Assembly: GCF_018200035.1 (NCBI RefSeq)
Contig: NZ_CP073585.1
Coordinates: forward strand, 1 to 64,000
Direction: 5' to 3'
From: Sulfitobacter albidus
Lineage (GTDB): Bacteria; Pseudomonadota; Alphaproteobacteria; Rhodobacterales; Rhodobacteraceae
Length of the DNA: 64,000 bases
Shown: positions 18,537 to 27,455 of the stretch, one piece after another
Position numbering within the stretch: the first letter of the stretch is position 1
Layout of the letters: each line of letters opens with the position of its first letter
Position numbers and translations under genes: made by a program
The notes under the pieces: model-generated
Told to the model about the DNA's origin: nothing
The model's input: only the letters and a program-made list of their open reading frames with translations
Databases searched by the model: none

Positions 18537-19850
18537 CTACATCCGCCCCGGCAAGAACAGCGCCAGCGCGGGGATCGCAAGCAAGAGCGCCAGTCGCACG
18601 ATGTCCATCAGCCAAAATGGCGTCACACCGCGAAAGATGGTCGCGGTGCTGACATCCTTGACCACGCCCTTGAGGATAAACACATTCAAACCCACCGGGG
18701 GCGTTATCAGGCTGATCTCGGTCACGACAACGACGACGATCCCGAACCAGATCGGATCAAAGCCAAGGCTTGTCACCAGCGGGAAAAAGATCGGCACCGT
18801 CAGCAGCAGCATCGACAGGCTCTCAAAGACACAGCCGAGCGCGATGTAGATGCCGAGGATGATGAACATCACGGTCCAGGGGCTGAGGTCATTTTCGCTG
18901 ACCATGGCCAGCAGCGCCTCGGGCAGGCCCGCGATGTTGACGAAGTTCGAAAAGATCCACGCACCGATCAGGACCGAGAACAGGCTGGCCGTTGTGATCG
19001 CGGTCTCCCCCAGCACTTCCGCAGTGCCTGACCACGTCAGACGCCTCCGGAACAGGGTGATGAGGAAGGCCCCCGCCGCCCCCATGCCGGCCGCTTCCGT
19101 CGGGGAGAACGACAGGTAAATCGGCCAGATATCCAGCGCGCCGTAGAGCCCGCCGATGACCAGCGCAAACAGCAACAGCACCGCCCAGACCCCGCGCAGC
19201 GCCGCCAGCCGTTGCGGCCACGCCGTCCGCTCGCCCGCCGGGCCTGCCGCAGGATTGCGGCGCACGGTCAGCTGCACCGCAAAGATGTAGAAAAGGATGC
19301 CGAGAAAGCCCGGAATGATGCCCGCCACGAAAAGCTTGCCGATGGAGGTTTCCGTCAGCAGCCCGTAGATCACAAGGATCACCGAGGGCGGAATGAGAAT
19401 GCCCAGCGTGCCGCCTGAGGCAATCGCCGCCGTCGCAAGGCTGTCTGAATAGCCGTAGCGCCGCATCTCGGGCATGGCGACCTTTGACATCGTCGCGGCG
19501 GTTGCCAGTGACGAGCCCGAAATCGCGGCAAACCCGCCGCAGGCCACAATCGTCGCAATCGCCAGGCCGCCGCGCAGATGCCCCAGAAAGGCGTTCGATG
19601 CGGCATAAAGCTCCCGGCTGATCCCGCCCTTGTTCACGAACAGACCCATCAGGATGAACAGCGGCACAACGCTGAGGCCGTAATCCTGCGCGGTGTCGAT
19701 GATCAACCGCGCGCCCATGGAAACAGCGCCGCGAAATGACGTCTCGATCATATAGCCGACCATGCCGACCAGCCCCATGGCAAAGGCAATCGGCACCCGG
19801 ATCAGCACCAGCGCCAAAACTGCGGCAAAGCCGATAAGACCTTCGGTCAT
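18537..19850 (-). CDS. dctM: TRAP transporter large permease (DctM/TRAP 4TM-12TM family)
   Basis: Membrane subunit that carries the substrate with a sodium gradient in tripartite ATP-independent transport. 437 residues from ATG 19850 (MTEGLIGFAAVLALVLIRVPIAF); the frame is open to 19928 but that would lie in dctQ. Many glycine-rich helices, with the family segments SGSSLATAATMSKVAMPEM and ATAAIASGGTLGILIPPSVILVIYG. Overlaps dctQ by 4 bases. Last gene of the catabolic operon. Confidence 0.92.
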   Translation of the reverse strand: MTEGLIGFAAVLALVLIRVPIAFAMGLVGMVGYMIETSFRGAVSMGARLIIDTAQDYGLSVVPLFILMGLFVNKGGISRELYAASNAFLGHLRGGLAIATIVACGGFAAISGSSLATAATMSKVAMPEMRRYGYSDSLATAAIASGGTLGILIPPSVILVIYGLLTETSIGKLFVAGIIPGFLGILFYIFAVQLTVRRNPAAGPAGERTAWPQRLAALRGVWAVLLLFALVIGGLYGALDIWPIYLSFSPTEAAGMGAAGAFLITLFRRRLTWSGTAEVLGETAITTASLFSVLIGAWIFSNFVNIAGLPEALLAMVSENDLSPWTVMFIILGIYIALGCVFESLSMLLLTVPIFFPLVTSLGFDPIWFGIVVVVVTEISLITPPVGLNVFILKGVVKDVSTATIFRGVTPFWLMDIVRLALLLAIPALALFLPGRM

Positions 19851-20332
19851 GCCACGTCCTCCACAAACCGCGGCGCGACCAGCAACAGCACGCCCTTCAG
19901 GATCAATGCCGCGATGGTCAGACAACACATCGCAAAGATGAAATAGCCCACGATGAATTGCGGTATTTCCAGATATTCAGTCCTGTCACCAAAGCCGCGC
20001 GCGCGTTCGGCCAGCACCTGCACGTATTGCGTGGGCCAGATCAGCATCACCCCGCAGGCAATTGCGATCAGCCCGTCGCGCAGACGCTGCACGAACGGGT
20101 TCTTGAACAGCGGATCCAGCAGGTCGACCGCGATGTGATCGCCGCGATAGGAAATCGCCGGCAGCGCCGCAAAAACGACCAAAGCGACGCCCAGCTTGGT
20201 CAGCTCGGTCGCGGCCTCGATAGGCGCGTTGAACGCCGATCGCAGGATCACGTCGCAGAATGTCAGAACCATCAGCAGGAACAGAACCGCGCCTGCGATG
20301 GCAATGGGAAGTTTGAGAAACAAGCGCAGCAT
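19847..20332 (-). CDS. dctQ: TRAP transporter small permease (DctQ family)
   Basis: 161-residue membrane protein with four predicted helices. LTFCDVILRSAFNAPIEAATELTKLGVALVVFAALP matches the conserved first half of DctQ proteins, and FGDRTEYLEIPQFIVGYFIFAMCC the second. Partner of the large permease and of the binding protein encoded on either side. Confidence 0.9.
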   Translation of the reverse strand: MLRLFLKLPIAIAGAVLFLLMVLTFCDVILRSAFNAPIEAATELTKLGVALVVFAALPAISYRGDHIAVDLLDPLFKNPFVQRLRDGLIAIACGVMLIWPTQYVQVLAERARGFGDRTEYLEIPQFIVGYFIFAMCCLTIAALILKGVLLLVAPRFVEDVA

Positions 20333-20411
20333 TGCCGCCTCTTTCGATCAAGGGGAGTTCTGCGGGGCGCTGCCAGCTACGCGCGCCCCGCTTGCTTGTC
20401 TGCGGTGGGGC

Positions 20412-21440
20412 TCAGGAGCCGCCGCTTTCCTTGGCCATCTCTGACACGACCATGTCATAGGCGGCCTGCGCGTCGATTCCGGCATCCGCGATCTCTGCCA
20501 GAACCTTGGCGCGTACGTCCGCGGCCACGGTGGCGAATGCCTCCTGATCGGCGGCGGAGGCTTCGGTGATCGTGTTGCCCTCGGCGGCCTCTGTCGCGGC
20601 ATAGGCATCGGCGTCGGATTTATCCCACGCGGCCCCCATCAGCCGGGAGAAGGGCTCGCCGAACACCTCCGCGTCAAGTGCGGCCTTCTGTTCGTCGCTC
20701 AGGCTGTCGAATGTTTCCTGGCTCATCAGCACGGCGAAGGACCCACGGTAGAGACCGCCGGGCATGACATAGAGGTTCTCGGCCACTTCGGTCAGCTTGA
20801 AACCCAGACGTTCGCCCACGTTCATCGCGACCGCGTCAGCAGCACCGGAATCGAGCGTCTCGTACACCTTTGGCGCGGGCACGTTGATGCCGATCAGACC
20901 CACGGCCGCGCCGACATCCCCGGCCACACCGCCACCAAGGCGGGTTTTCAACCCGTCCAGATCGGCCAGCGTGGTGACGGATTGATTGGAGTGGATCTGG
21001 CCGGGGCCATGGGTGCTGAGACCGATCAGCTTTACGCCGCGGTGCTCGTCCAGCTCGGCCAGCATCGCCTCATGCACACGCCAGTAGGCGACAGATGCGG
21101 CCTCCGCGTTGCCCTCGTAACCGGGCAGCTCGATCAATTTGGTGCCGACAAAGCGGCCCGGCTGGTAGCCGTGGAAGATGATCGAGATGTCGGCGGCGCC
21201 GTCCATCACCAGATCCATCTGCGCGGGCGGGGGGGCCAGCCCGCTCTTGATCTCGGCGGTGACCTGACCGTCGGTCGCCTCTTCCATCATGTCGATCAGC
21301 CCTTCGAACATGTCGACGTTGATGCTGTGCGAGGGCGGCAGCCATGTGGAAATCGTCAGCGTCTTTTCCTGCGCCATCGCCGCAGTGCCAAGGCCAAGCC
21401 CCACCGCCGTCGCGGCAAGGAAATGTGTGAATTTGGTCAT
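20412..21440 (-). CDS. dctP: TRAP transporter periplasmic solute-binding protein (DctP family)
   Basis: 342 residues, signal peptide about residues 1-23 (ATAVGLGLGTAAMAQ). The mature part begins KTLTISTWLPPSHSINVDMFEGL, typical of DctP. The segment KLIGLSTHGPGQIHSN and the arginine in DLDGLKTRLGGG (the position that binds a substrate carboxylate in characterised family members) suggest an organic acid ligand. Neighbouring genes suggest an aromatic or alicyclic carboxylate. Confidence 0.92.
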   Translation of the reverse strand: MTKFTHFLAATAVGLGLGTAAMAQEKTLTISTWLPPSHSINVDMFEGLIDMMEEATDGQVTAEIKSGLAPPPAQMDLVMDGAADISIIFHGYQPGRFVGTKLIELPGYEGNAEAASVAYWRVHEAMLAELDEHRGVKLIGLSTHGPGQIHSNQSVTTLADLDGLKTRLGGGVAGDVGAAVGLIGINVPAPKVYETLDSGAADAVAMNVGERLGFKLTEVAENLYVMPGGLYRGSFAVLMSQETFDSLSDEQKAALDAEVFGEPFSRLMGAAWDKSDADAYAATEAAEGNTITEASAADQEAFATVAADVRAKVLAEIADAGIDAQAAYDMVVSEMAKESGGS

Positions 21441-22237
21441 TATGTTTCTCCCTTAGGTTGGTTTCTTATATTTTTGTAACACTTACTCTGCGTCAATTCG
21501 ATGTGTGAGTCCAGTTCAGATCTGAAGCGTGCCCACGCTCGCCCCCCGCAGACATAGAGGGTTTGTCCGGTGACAAAGCCGCTCGCCGGGTCGCAGAAAA
21601 AGAGGAAGGCGTTGGTCACGTCCTCCACCGTGCCCAGCCGCCCCACGGGCAGTGATTTGGCGAGGGCCTCCTGTCGCGGGCTGTCTTTTTCAACGATGCC
21701 CCAGAAATTGTCGGTCAGGATCGGGCCGGGGGCCACGACGTTGACGGTGATGCCATGCGGCGCCAGCTCCAGCGCCCAGGTGCGCGCCATGCCGATCATC
21801 CCGGCCTTTGTCGCGCCGTAAGCCGTGCGCGTGGGCGCGCCAAGGGCCGCGCGCGAGGCGTTGAACAGCACCCGGCCAAATCCGCGCGCCTTCATCGCGG
21901 GCAGGCAGGCCTGCACCAGCGTCAGCGCCGCGCCAAGGTGCAGCTGCGCGAGGCCTGTGATGTCGCTTGGCTGCGCGTCTTCCACCAGATTGGGCCAGAT
22001 CAGCCCGGCATTGTGCACCAGATGCGTAACCTCATGCGCGCCCGCGACCTCTGCTGCCGCCTGTGTCACGGCATCAGCGTCCAACAGATCGGCTTCGACG
22101 GAATGCAGCCGGGGGTGCGACCAGTCCGGCGCGCGCCGGGCCATCGAAATCACGGTATACTCCCGCGCCAACAACGCCCGCGCCAGATCCGCGCCGCAGC
22201 CCTGATTGCCGCCGGTGATCAATGCTGTGTGGCTCAT
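21440..22237 (-). CDS. Short-chain dehydrogenase/reductase (catalytically intact)
   Basis: 265 residues from the ATG at 22237 (MSHTALITGGNQGCG). Cofactor motif TGGNQGCG, NAG motif (HNAGLIWPN), catalytic Ser in LFNASRAA and YGATK active site are all present, so it should be an active NAD(P)-dependent oxidoreductase. In this operon it may oxidise a dihydrodiol or hydroxyacyl intermediate. Its stop touches the dctP start and it overlaps the cyclase gene by 4 bases. The C-terminal 30 residues are polar and unlike the usual SDR tail. Confidence 0.85.
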   Translation of the reverse strand: MSHTALITGGNQGCGADLARALLAREYTVISMARRAPDWSHPRLHSVEADLLDADAVTQAAAEVAGAHEVTHLVHNAGLIWPNLVEDAQPSDITGLAQLHLGAALTLVQACLPAMKARGFGRVLFNASRAALGAPTRTAYGATKAGMIGMARTWALELAPHGITVNVVAPGPILTDNFWGIVEKDSPRQEALAKSLPVGRLGTVEDVTNAFLFFCDPASGFVTGQTLYVCGGRAWARFRSELDSHIELTQSKCYKNIRNQPKGET

Positions 22238-23001
22238 CGCTGCACCAGCGCCAGAACGCGCAGCGGGCTGCCCGTTCCCCCCTTGATCTTGAGCGGTGCG
22301 GTGATCAGCACCGCCCCGGTCGGCGGCAGCCGGTCGAGGTTTGCAAGACATTGCAGCCCGTATTTACCCGCGCCGTGCAGCAGGAAATGCGCCGGATACG
22401 GCGGCACGTAATGCGCGCCCTGCCCCGCGTCGGTGCCGACCGTCTCTGTCCCGAACCCGCGAATGTCGCGGGCCAGCAACGCGCGGATCGCCTCTGGCGT
22501 GGGGCCGGGCGAATGCGGCCCGTCCGTCGCCATGTTGAGATACGCCGCCCCCCGGCGCTGCGACCAATCCGTGCGCATCAGCACCCACGCGCCCGCGGGG
22601 ATCGGGCCGTGCGCCGCCTCCCAGGCGTCGATGATCGCGGGTGTCAGCTCAAAATCATCGTCCGCCGTCGCGCCGTCGGAGCAATCGATCACGCAGACCG
22701 GCCCAACCATCGCCTGCGGGTCGATCTCGTCCACCGTGCCGTGCGGCACGTCGCGCCCGGAAATCCAATGCGCGGGCGCGTCGAAATGCGTGCCGGTGTG
22801 CTCGCTCATGGTGATGTTGTGCCACTTCCACGCGGGGCCACGGTGGTCATAGGCGCTGATCTCTTCCATGCGGAATCGCGCGCATTGGCCGAACTCCGGC
22901 GGCAGCACGATCACCGGGAAATCGGGGTCGAGCGTGTGCGTGAGGTCGATCACCTCCACCTGCCCCGTGGCGATGGCAGCTGCAAAATCGGCAAGCGTCA
23001 T
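22234..23001 (-). CDS. Cyclase-family metal hydrolase (kynurenine-formamidase-like)
   Basis: 255 residues. VIDLTHTLDPDFPV at the start, the metal-binding HTGTHFDAPAHW near residue 73 and a later histidine-rich region are the signature of the cyclase/KynB family, which hydrolyses amides, lactones or ring substrates. Start ATG at 23001 overlaps the upstream fusion gene. In this operon it may hydrolyse a cyclic or ring-cleavage product; substrate cannot be read from sequence. Confidence 0.82.
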   Translation of the reverse strand: MTLADFAAAIATGQVEVIDLTHTLDPDFPVIVLPPEFGQCARFRMEEISAYDHRGPAWKWHNITMSEHTGTHFDAPAHWISGRDVPHGTVDEIDPQAMVGPVCVIDCSDGATADDDFELTPAIIDAWEAAHGPIPAGAWVLMRTDWSQRRGAAYLNMATDGPHSPGPTPEAIRALLARDIRGFGTETVGTDAGQGAHYVPPYPAHFLLHGAGKYGLQCLANLDRLPPTGAVLITAPLKIKGGTGSPLRVLALVQR

Positions 23002-24239
23002 GGCGCGTCCCCTCCCATGGTCAGCTCCCGTTCGAGCACTTTTGCATCCGCGCGCCAGCGGTCGCGCAGATCGCGCGCGACGTCGCCGCACCAGATATCC
23101 TCGGCCCCGTCCTGCAATCCTGCCACGATGTCGCGGGCCAGTGCTTTGGGTGCGACCTTGGGCGGGGGGAGCGGGGCGAACCAGTCCTCTTCGGTCGGGC
23201 CGACATAGGCGTTCATCACCCGCAGCCCACTGGCCCGGAACTCCCCCCGCAGCGACAGCGCAATCGCACGCGCCGCCGCCTGGCTGGCCCCAAACGAACC
23301 ATAGGCCGGATCGGGGGACAGCGCGTGCGCATCGAGGATGTTGACCCAGGCCACCGCATTGTTCACCCCATCGCCAGTGCGCCCGCACATGCCCGGCCCA
23401 AACGCCTGCGCCAGCCGCATCAGGCCCATGGCGTTCACCTCCATCTCTGTCGCGGCAAACCCGGTATCGCCGCGCGCCAGCACCCCACCGGGGCGCAGAA
23501 ACCGCGCGGTGTTGATGAGAATATCCACCTTGCCGCCAATCTCGCCCGCCAGCTTTTGCACCGAGGCGGTGTCGGTCACGTCCAGCGGCAGCACCTCGGC
23601 GCCCTCGATCTGCGGCAGCGGCCCGCGCCACGCCTCGGACAGGCCGACAAACACCGTCGCAGCCCCCGCCTCCAGCAAGGCGCGCGTCAGCGCGGGGGTG
23701 AGCGCGGCGCGCGCGTCGGTGATCAGCACGCGCCGCAGTTTCGGATCACTCGTCACGGCCCGCATGATCGGTGCCTCCTGCATGTGGGGGGTCGGCGTCT
23801 GCGGCAATGCGATCAGCACACCCTGCCCGGCCCGGTCCAATCGGTTGGTCATCCGCACGCGGGCGCGGGGGGTCACATCGGGGTGCAGATGGCACAGCAC
23901 CACGGGGCCCGCATCCAGCTGAACGCTCCCCATGCGCCACGGCACCCTCTCGCGGAAATAGAGCTTGGTCGAATGGCGCACGGTCGTCTCTGCCAGCAAC
24001 GTGCCTGCGGGGTCGGCATCGACCCACGGCAGATCGGTGCCCAGACAGCTGCGGCAGGCATCGCGGGGCGGGTATTGCAGCGCACCACACTCTGTACAGC
24101 TTTGCAGCGCGAACCGCGTCTCGGCCGCCGCCGCCGTCAGCCCCATCGCCGCGCGCGAGCGCCATTCGGGCGGGCGCGTGGGCGACACGCTGCGCTTTTG
24201 CGGGTCCTTGCGCGGCGGCGGGACAAGCGGATCGGTCAC
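22998..24239 (-). CDS. DUF35/OB-fold zinc-ribbon protein fused to a degenerate SDR domain
   Basis: 413 residues starting at GTG 24239, which overlaps the thiolase-like stop as GTGA. The N-terminal part (about residues 35-145) has a rubredoxin-like zinc ribbon CTEC-x10-CRSC and an OB fold, the DUF35 pattern of acyl-CoA-binding partners of thiolase-fold enzymes. The C-terminal part (about 160-413) is an SDR fold, but the TGxxxGxG motif reads TDARAALT and YxxxK reads FGASQ, so cofactor binding and catalysis are probably lost. It most likely acts as a structural partner of the thiolase-like protein. Confidence 0.82.
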   Translation of the reverse strand: MTDPLVPPPRKDPQKRSVSPTRPPEWRSRAAMGLTAAAAETRFALQSCTECGALQYPPRDACRSCLGTDLPWVDADPAGTLLAETTVRHSTKLYFRERVPWRMGSVQLDAGPVVLCHLHPDVTPRARVRMTNRLDRAGQGVLIALPQTPTPHMQEAPIMRAVTSDPKLRRVLITDARAALTPALTRALLEAGAATVFVGLSEAWRGPLPQIEGAEVLPLDVTDTASVQKLAGEIGGKVDILINTARFLRPGGVLARGDTGFAATEMEVNAMGLMRLAQAFGPGMCGRTGDGVNNAVAWVNILDAHALSPDPAYGSFGASQAAARAIALSLRGEFRASGLRVMNAYVGPTEEDWFAPLPPPKVAPKALARDIVAGLQDGAEDIWCGDVARDLRDRWRADAKVLERELTMGGDAP

Positions 24240-25405
24240 GCGCGCACCCCCGTTTGCAAGACCGCCGCGGCAGAGCACACACCCCGGTCAAAATTGATCA
24301 TACCAAAGCCCGACACGAGCGCCCGCCTGGCCTCCGCCACCTGCGTGCCGCCCGCCTGCCCCGTCACCTGCCGGATCGCCTCCACCAGCCCGATATAGCC
24401 GCCCGCCGCCCCCGCCTGCCCGCCCGACAACTGCCCGCCGCTGGTGTTGTGCGGGAAATCTCCGGTCACGGTCGTATCACGCCCGCGCAGGAAATCAGCC
24501 GCACCGCCCTTGGCGCAAAAGCCCAGATCCTCGATCTGCATGAAGCTGATGACCGGGTAATCGTCGTAGGTCTGCACCAGATCCATATCGCCCGGCCCGG
24601 CCTGCGCCATCTGCCACAGCGTGTCGATATCCACTGTCCAGCCGCCGCGCAGCTGAATGGGATCATCGGCGTGGGCATTGTGCCGCTCAATCGCGGCGCT
24701 CAGCGTGGCAAAGGGCAGGCCGCGCCGGGTCGCCTCCTCCACCGACATGACCAGAAAAGCCTCTGCCCCCGCACAGGGCATCACGCAATCGAACAGCGCA
24801 ATCGGATCGGCGATCATCATCGCGCCAAGGTATTGCGCGAGGCTCAGCGGCTTTTTCATCACTGCGCCCGTGGCCCGCAGCGCATTGGCGCGCTGGTCCA
24901 CACAGAGGCGGCCAAAATCCTCCCGCGTGGCGCCAAATTCGTGCATGTAGCGATCCGTGAGCAGCGCAAAATTCGCGTTCGGCCCGCCGTAGCCGTAAGG
25001 GTAGGACGCATCGAGCGCCGAGCGCGAAAAGCCCGAGAGCAGATTGCGAAAGCTGTCGATGTGATTGGTATCCCCCGCCACACAAGCCACCACCGACGCA
25101 TCGCCCGCCTGCACCGCCCGCGCGGCCCGGCGCAGCGCCACGATCCCGCTCGCCCCGCCCATGGGAATGTGATCGAGCCATCGCGGGCTGATCCCGAAAT
25201 GCTGCGTCAGCGCCACGGCGGTATCGGGAAACAGCGTGAAGGACGAGGCGCAAAACCCGTCGATGTCGCGCGTCGTCAGCCCCGCCATCTCAAGCGATCC
25301 GCGCAGCGCCTTGGCGATCCACCAATGCGCGCTGTCGTTGGAATAGCGCTGGTAGGGGTGCGAATAGGGCGCAACCAGCGCGACCCCTTCGTACGAGGCG
25401 ACCAT
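24236..25405 (-). CDS. Thiolase-fold protein lacking the nucleophilic Cys (SCP2-thiolase / Ltp2 type, possible retro-aldolase)
   Basis: 389 residues from ATG 25405 (MVASYEGVALVAPYSH). Overall SCP-x/acetyl-CoA acetyltransferase type. Where thiolases carry the acylated cysteine the sequence reads HIPMGGASGIVAL, with glycine in its place, so ordinary Claisen chemistry is unlikely. Steroid-degradation aldolases (Ltp2 with a DUF35 partner) share this loss and cleave beta-hydroxyacyl-CoA by retro-aldol reaction; the adjacent DUF35 protein makes the same activity the best guess here. Confidence 0.8.
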   Translation of the reverse strand: MVASYEGVALVAPYSHPYQRYSNDSAHWWIAKALRGSLEMAGLTTRDIDGFCASSFTLFPDTAVALTQHFGISPRWLDHIPMGGASGIVALRRAARAVQAGDASVVACVAGDTNHIDSFRNLLSGFSRSALDASYPYGYGGPNANFALLTDRYMHEFGATREDFGRLCVDQRANALRATGAVMKKPLSLAQYLGAMMIADPIALFDCVMPCAGAEAFLVMSVEEATRRGLPFATLSAAIERHNAHADDPIQLRGGWTVDIDTLWQMAQAGPGDMDLVQTYDDYPVISFMQIEDLGFCAKGGAADFLRGRDTTVTGDFPHNTSGGQLSGGQAGAAGGYIGLVEAIRQVTGQAGGTQVAEARRALVSGFGMINFDRGVCSAAAVLQTGVRA

Positions 25406-26988
25406 CACGCCACCTGCCGTTTCTTGAGGTGCCGCAGATCGGCGGCCTGCGGCAACAGCTCCGCCGCCAGCGCTTTCAGCGCGGCGCGCTGGATTTTTTG
25501 CGTGGGCGTCAGCGGCAGCGCATCGACAAAGGCGATGTAGCCGGGCACCTTGTAATAGGCCATCTGCCCCAGGCACCAGCGCGCGATCTCCTCTGCGTCT
25601 GCGTCGGCCACCAGACAGGCAAAGACCTCGTCGCCGCGCATCTCGTCGGGCACGGCGGCCACCCCTGCGGCGCGCACCGCCGGGTGGCGCATGAGGATCG
25701 ATTCCACCTCCACCGCCGCGATATTCTCGCCCGAGCGGCGGATGACGTTCTTTTTCCGGTCGACGAAAAAGTAATTTCCGTCCGCGCCGCGCCGCACAAT
25801 ATCGCCGGTGTGAAACCAGCCCCCCGCCCAGGCCTGCGCCGTTGCCTCCGCATCCTTTTCGTAGTGCGAGAAAAAGCCGCGCCGGGGGTCGCGCCCCGCG
25901 TGCCGCACCAACAGCTCCCCCTGATCCGGGCTGTCGCCTTCCAGCCGTACCTCAACCTCGCTCCCCGGCGCGCCGATGCTGGCCTGCCCCACCAGCCGGT
26001 CTTCGGAGGCGGCGGCGATCACCGCGCCCGCGCCCGTTTCGGTCATCGCCCAAGCCTCGACCAGCGGAAAGCCGAACCGCGTCTCGAATGCCTCCTGCAG
26101 CTTGGGGTCCACCCCCGCACCAAAGCCAAAGCGCACGGCATGGGCGCTGTCGTGTGGTCCCTCCGGCAGACCCATCAGCATCGAGGGCATCACGCCAAGG
26201 TAGTGCAGGCAGGTCGCCCCCGAGGCCGCCACATCCGAACACCACTGTCGCGGGTGGAACCGGTCAAGCGCGATCAGGCACCCGCCCACCGCCACCATCG
26301 CCATGAAGGAATAGGCCATCGCGTTCATGTGGAAAATCGGCAGCGGCGTGATCATCCGCTCGCCGTCCTGCCGCAGCGTGGCGATCCCGCCGAGCGCTGC
26401 GTACCACTCCCCCGCCATCAGGAAATAGGTGTTGGGCAGCACGCAGCCCTTGGGCCTGCCCGTCGTGCCCGAGGTATAAAGGATCGCGGCCTCGCGCGCC
26501 TCGCCTGTGCGCGCCTCAGCCACAGCGGCCCCCGCGCGCGGGCGCGGCGGCATGCCCTCGGGCGGGATCACCGCCAGATCAACGCCTGCCTCCCCGGCGG
26601 CGGCGCCCAGCTCTTCCATACGTGTGGGTATGGAAATGATCAGCGCCAGTTCAGCGTGAGCGATCAGATACTCCAGCTCTGCCGCGCGCAGATCGGGGTT
26701 GATGGGCACGACGCTCGCCCCCAGTTTGTTGAGCGCCAGCCAGATCACGAAGAACACCGGACGGTTCTCCAGCAGCAGCCCGACCCGCATCCCCGCGCCA
26801 TATCCCGCGTCCGCAAACCGCGCCGCCAGCGCGCCCACCTCCGCCAGCGCCGCACCGTAGGTTAGCTCCCCCGCCGGGATGTCATAGATCTCCGCCACCC
26901 CCGGCAGGGTGCACAGCATCGCCCGATCCGGCCAGCGGCGCGCGGCGCCCTCAAAGGCGCCGTACACGGTATCGGCGTCAAACCTCAC
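25405..26988 (-). CDS. AMP-forming acyl-CoA ligase (ANL superfamily)
   Basis: 527 residues starting with GTG 26988, overlapping the beta-subunit stop as GTGA; the frame is open far upstream but those codons lie in other genes. The P-loop motif reads AAILYTSGTTGRPKGCV, the hinge/adenylate motif GGWFHTGDIVRRG, and the catalytic lysine lies in LTPTQKIQRAAL near the C-terminus. It should activate a carboxylic acid as CoA thioester with ATP. Operon context suggests an aromatic or ring-derived acid. Confidence 0.9.
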   Translation of the reverse strand: MRFDADTVYGAFEGAARRWPDRAMLCTLPGVAEIYDIPAGELTYGAALAEVGALAARFADAGYGAGMRVGLLLENRPVFFVIWLALNKLGASVVPINPDLRAAELEYLIAHAELALIISIPTRMEELGAAAGEAGVDLAVIPPEGMPPRPRAGAAVAEARTGEAREAAILYTSGTTGRPKGCVLPNTYFLMAGEWYAALGGIATLRQDGERMITPLPIFHMNAMAYSFMAMVAVGGCLIALDRFHPRQWCSDVAASGATCLHYLGVMPSMLMGLPEGPHDSAHAVRFGFGAGVDPKLQEAFETRFGFPLVEAWAMTETGAGAVIAAASEDRLVGQASIGAPGSEVEVRLEGDSPDQGELLVRHAGRDPRRGFFSHYEKDAEATAQAWAGGWFHTGDIVRRGADGNYFFVDRKKNVIRRSGENIAAVEVESILMRHPAVRAAGVAAVPDEMRGDEVFACLVADADAEEIARWCLGQMAYYKVPGYIAFVDALPLTPTQKIQRAALKALAAELLPQAADLRHLKKRQVA

Positions 26989-27455
26989 GGCAGCAACTGG
27001 ATGTTGCCGAACGCCGCGTCGGAGTTCAGCAGATCCACCCGCTTGTTCGCGATACGCAGCCGCCCGTCGACCACGCGCAGATCGTGGGTCGCGGTACAGG
27101 CCAAAAGGAACTGATCGTCCAGCCGCGTCTCGACATAGTGAAACGACGTGTTGGTGGTGATCTTGTCCCCCTCGATCCGGTCGATAAAGGGGCGTTGGAT
27201 GACGTGGTGACAGCGGCTTTTCGGCTTTTGGCTGAAGGTCCGCGCGCCCTCCAGCCGCTCCACCCGCAGGCGCAGCATGAACATATCCTCGTACATCAGC
27301 GAGGTGACCAGATGCGGATCGGTCTGCTTGTAATCCAGTGGCATCCAGTAATGCCCATCCGGCAGCCACAGGTCGAGCCACTCCGAGAACCGCCCCTCGT
27401 CCAGCATCCGTACCTCGTCGTAGAGGAAATCGATGATCGCCTCCCGCGCGATCAC
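26985..27455 (-). CDS. Aromatic-ring-hydroxylating dioxygenase beta subunit
   Basis: 156 residues of the NTF2-like fold typical of Rieske dioxygenase small subunits: REAIIDFLYDEVRMLDEGRFSEWLDLWLPDGHYWMPLDY at the N-terminus, then the long strand segment FHYVETRLDDQFLLACTATHDLRVV. Structural, non-catalytic subunit of an alpha3beta3 oxygenase. Directly follows and overlaps the fused alpha/reductase gene by 4 bases. Confidence 0.92.
   Translation of the reverse strand: MIAREAIIDFLYDEVRMLDEGRFSEWLDLWLPDGHYWMPLDYKQTDPHLVTSLMYEDMFMLRLRVERLEGARTFSQKPKSRCHHVIQRPFIDRIEGDKITTNTSFHYVETRLDDQFLLACTATHDLRVVDGRLRIANKRVDLLNSDAAFGNIQLLP

Noticed and set aside
21440..22237. SDR gene starting at 22351
   Set aside because: The upstream extension lies in the cyclase gene and has no homologous look; MSHTALITGG at 22237 gives the normal Rossmann start.
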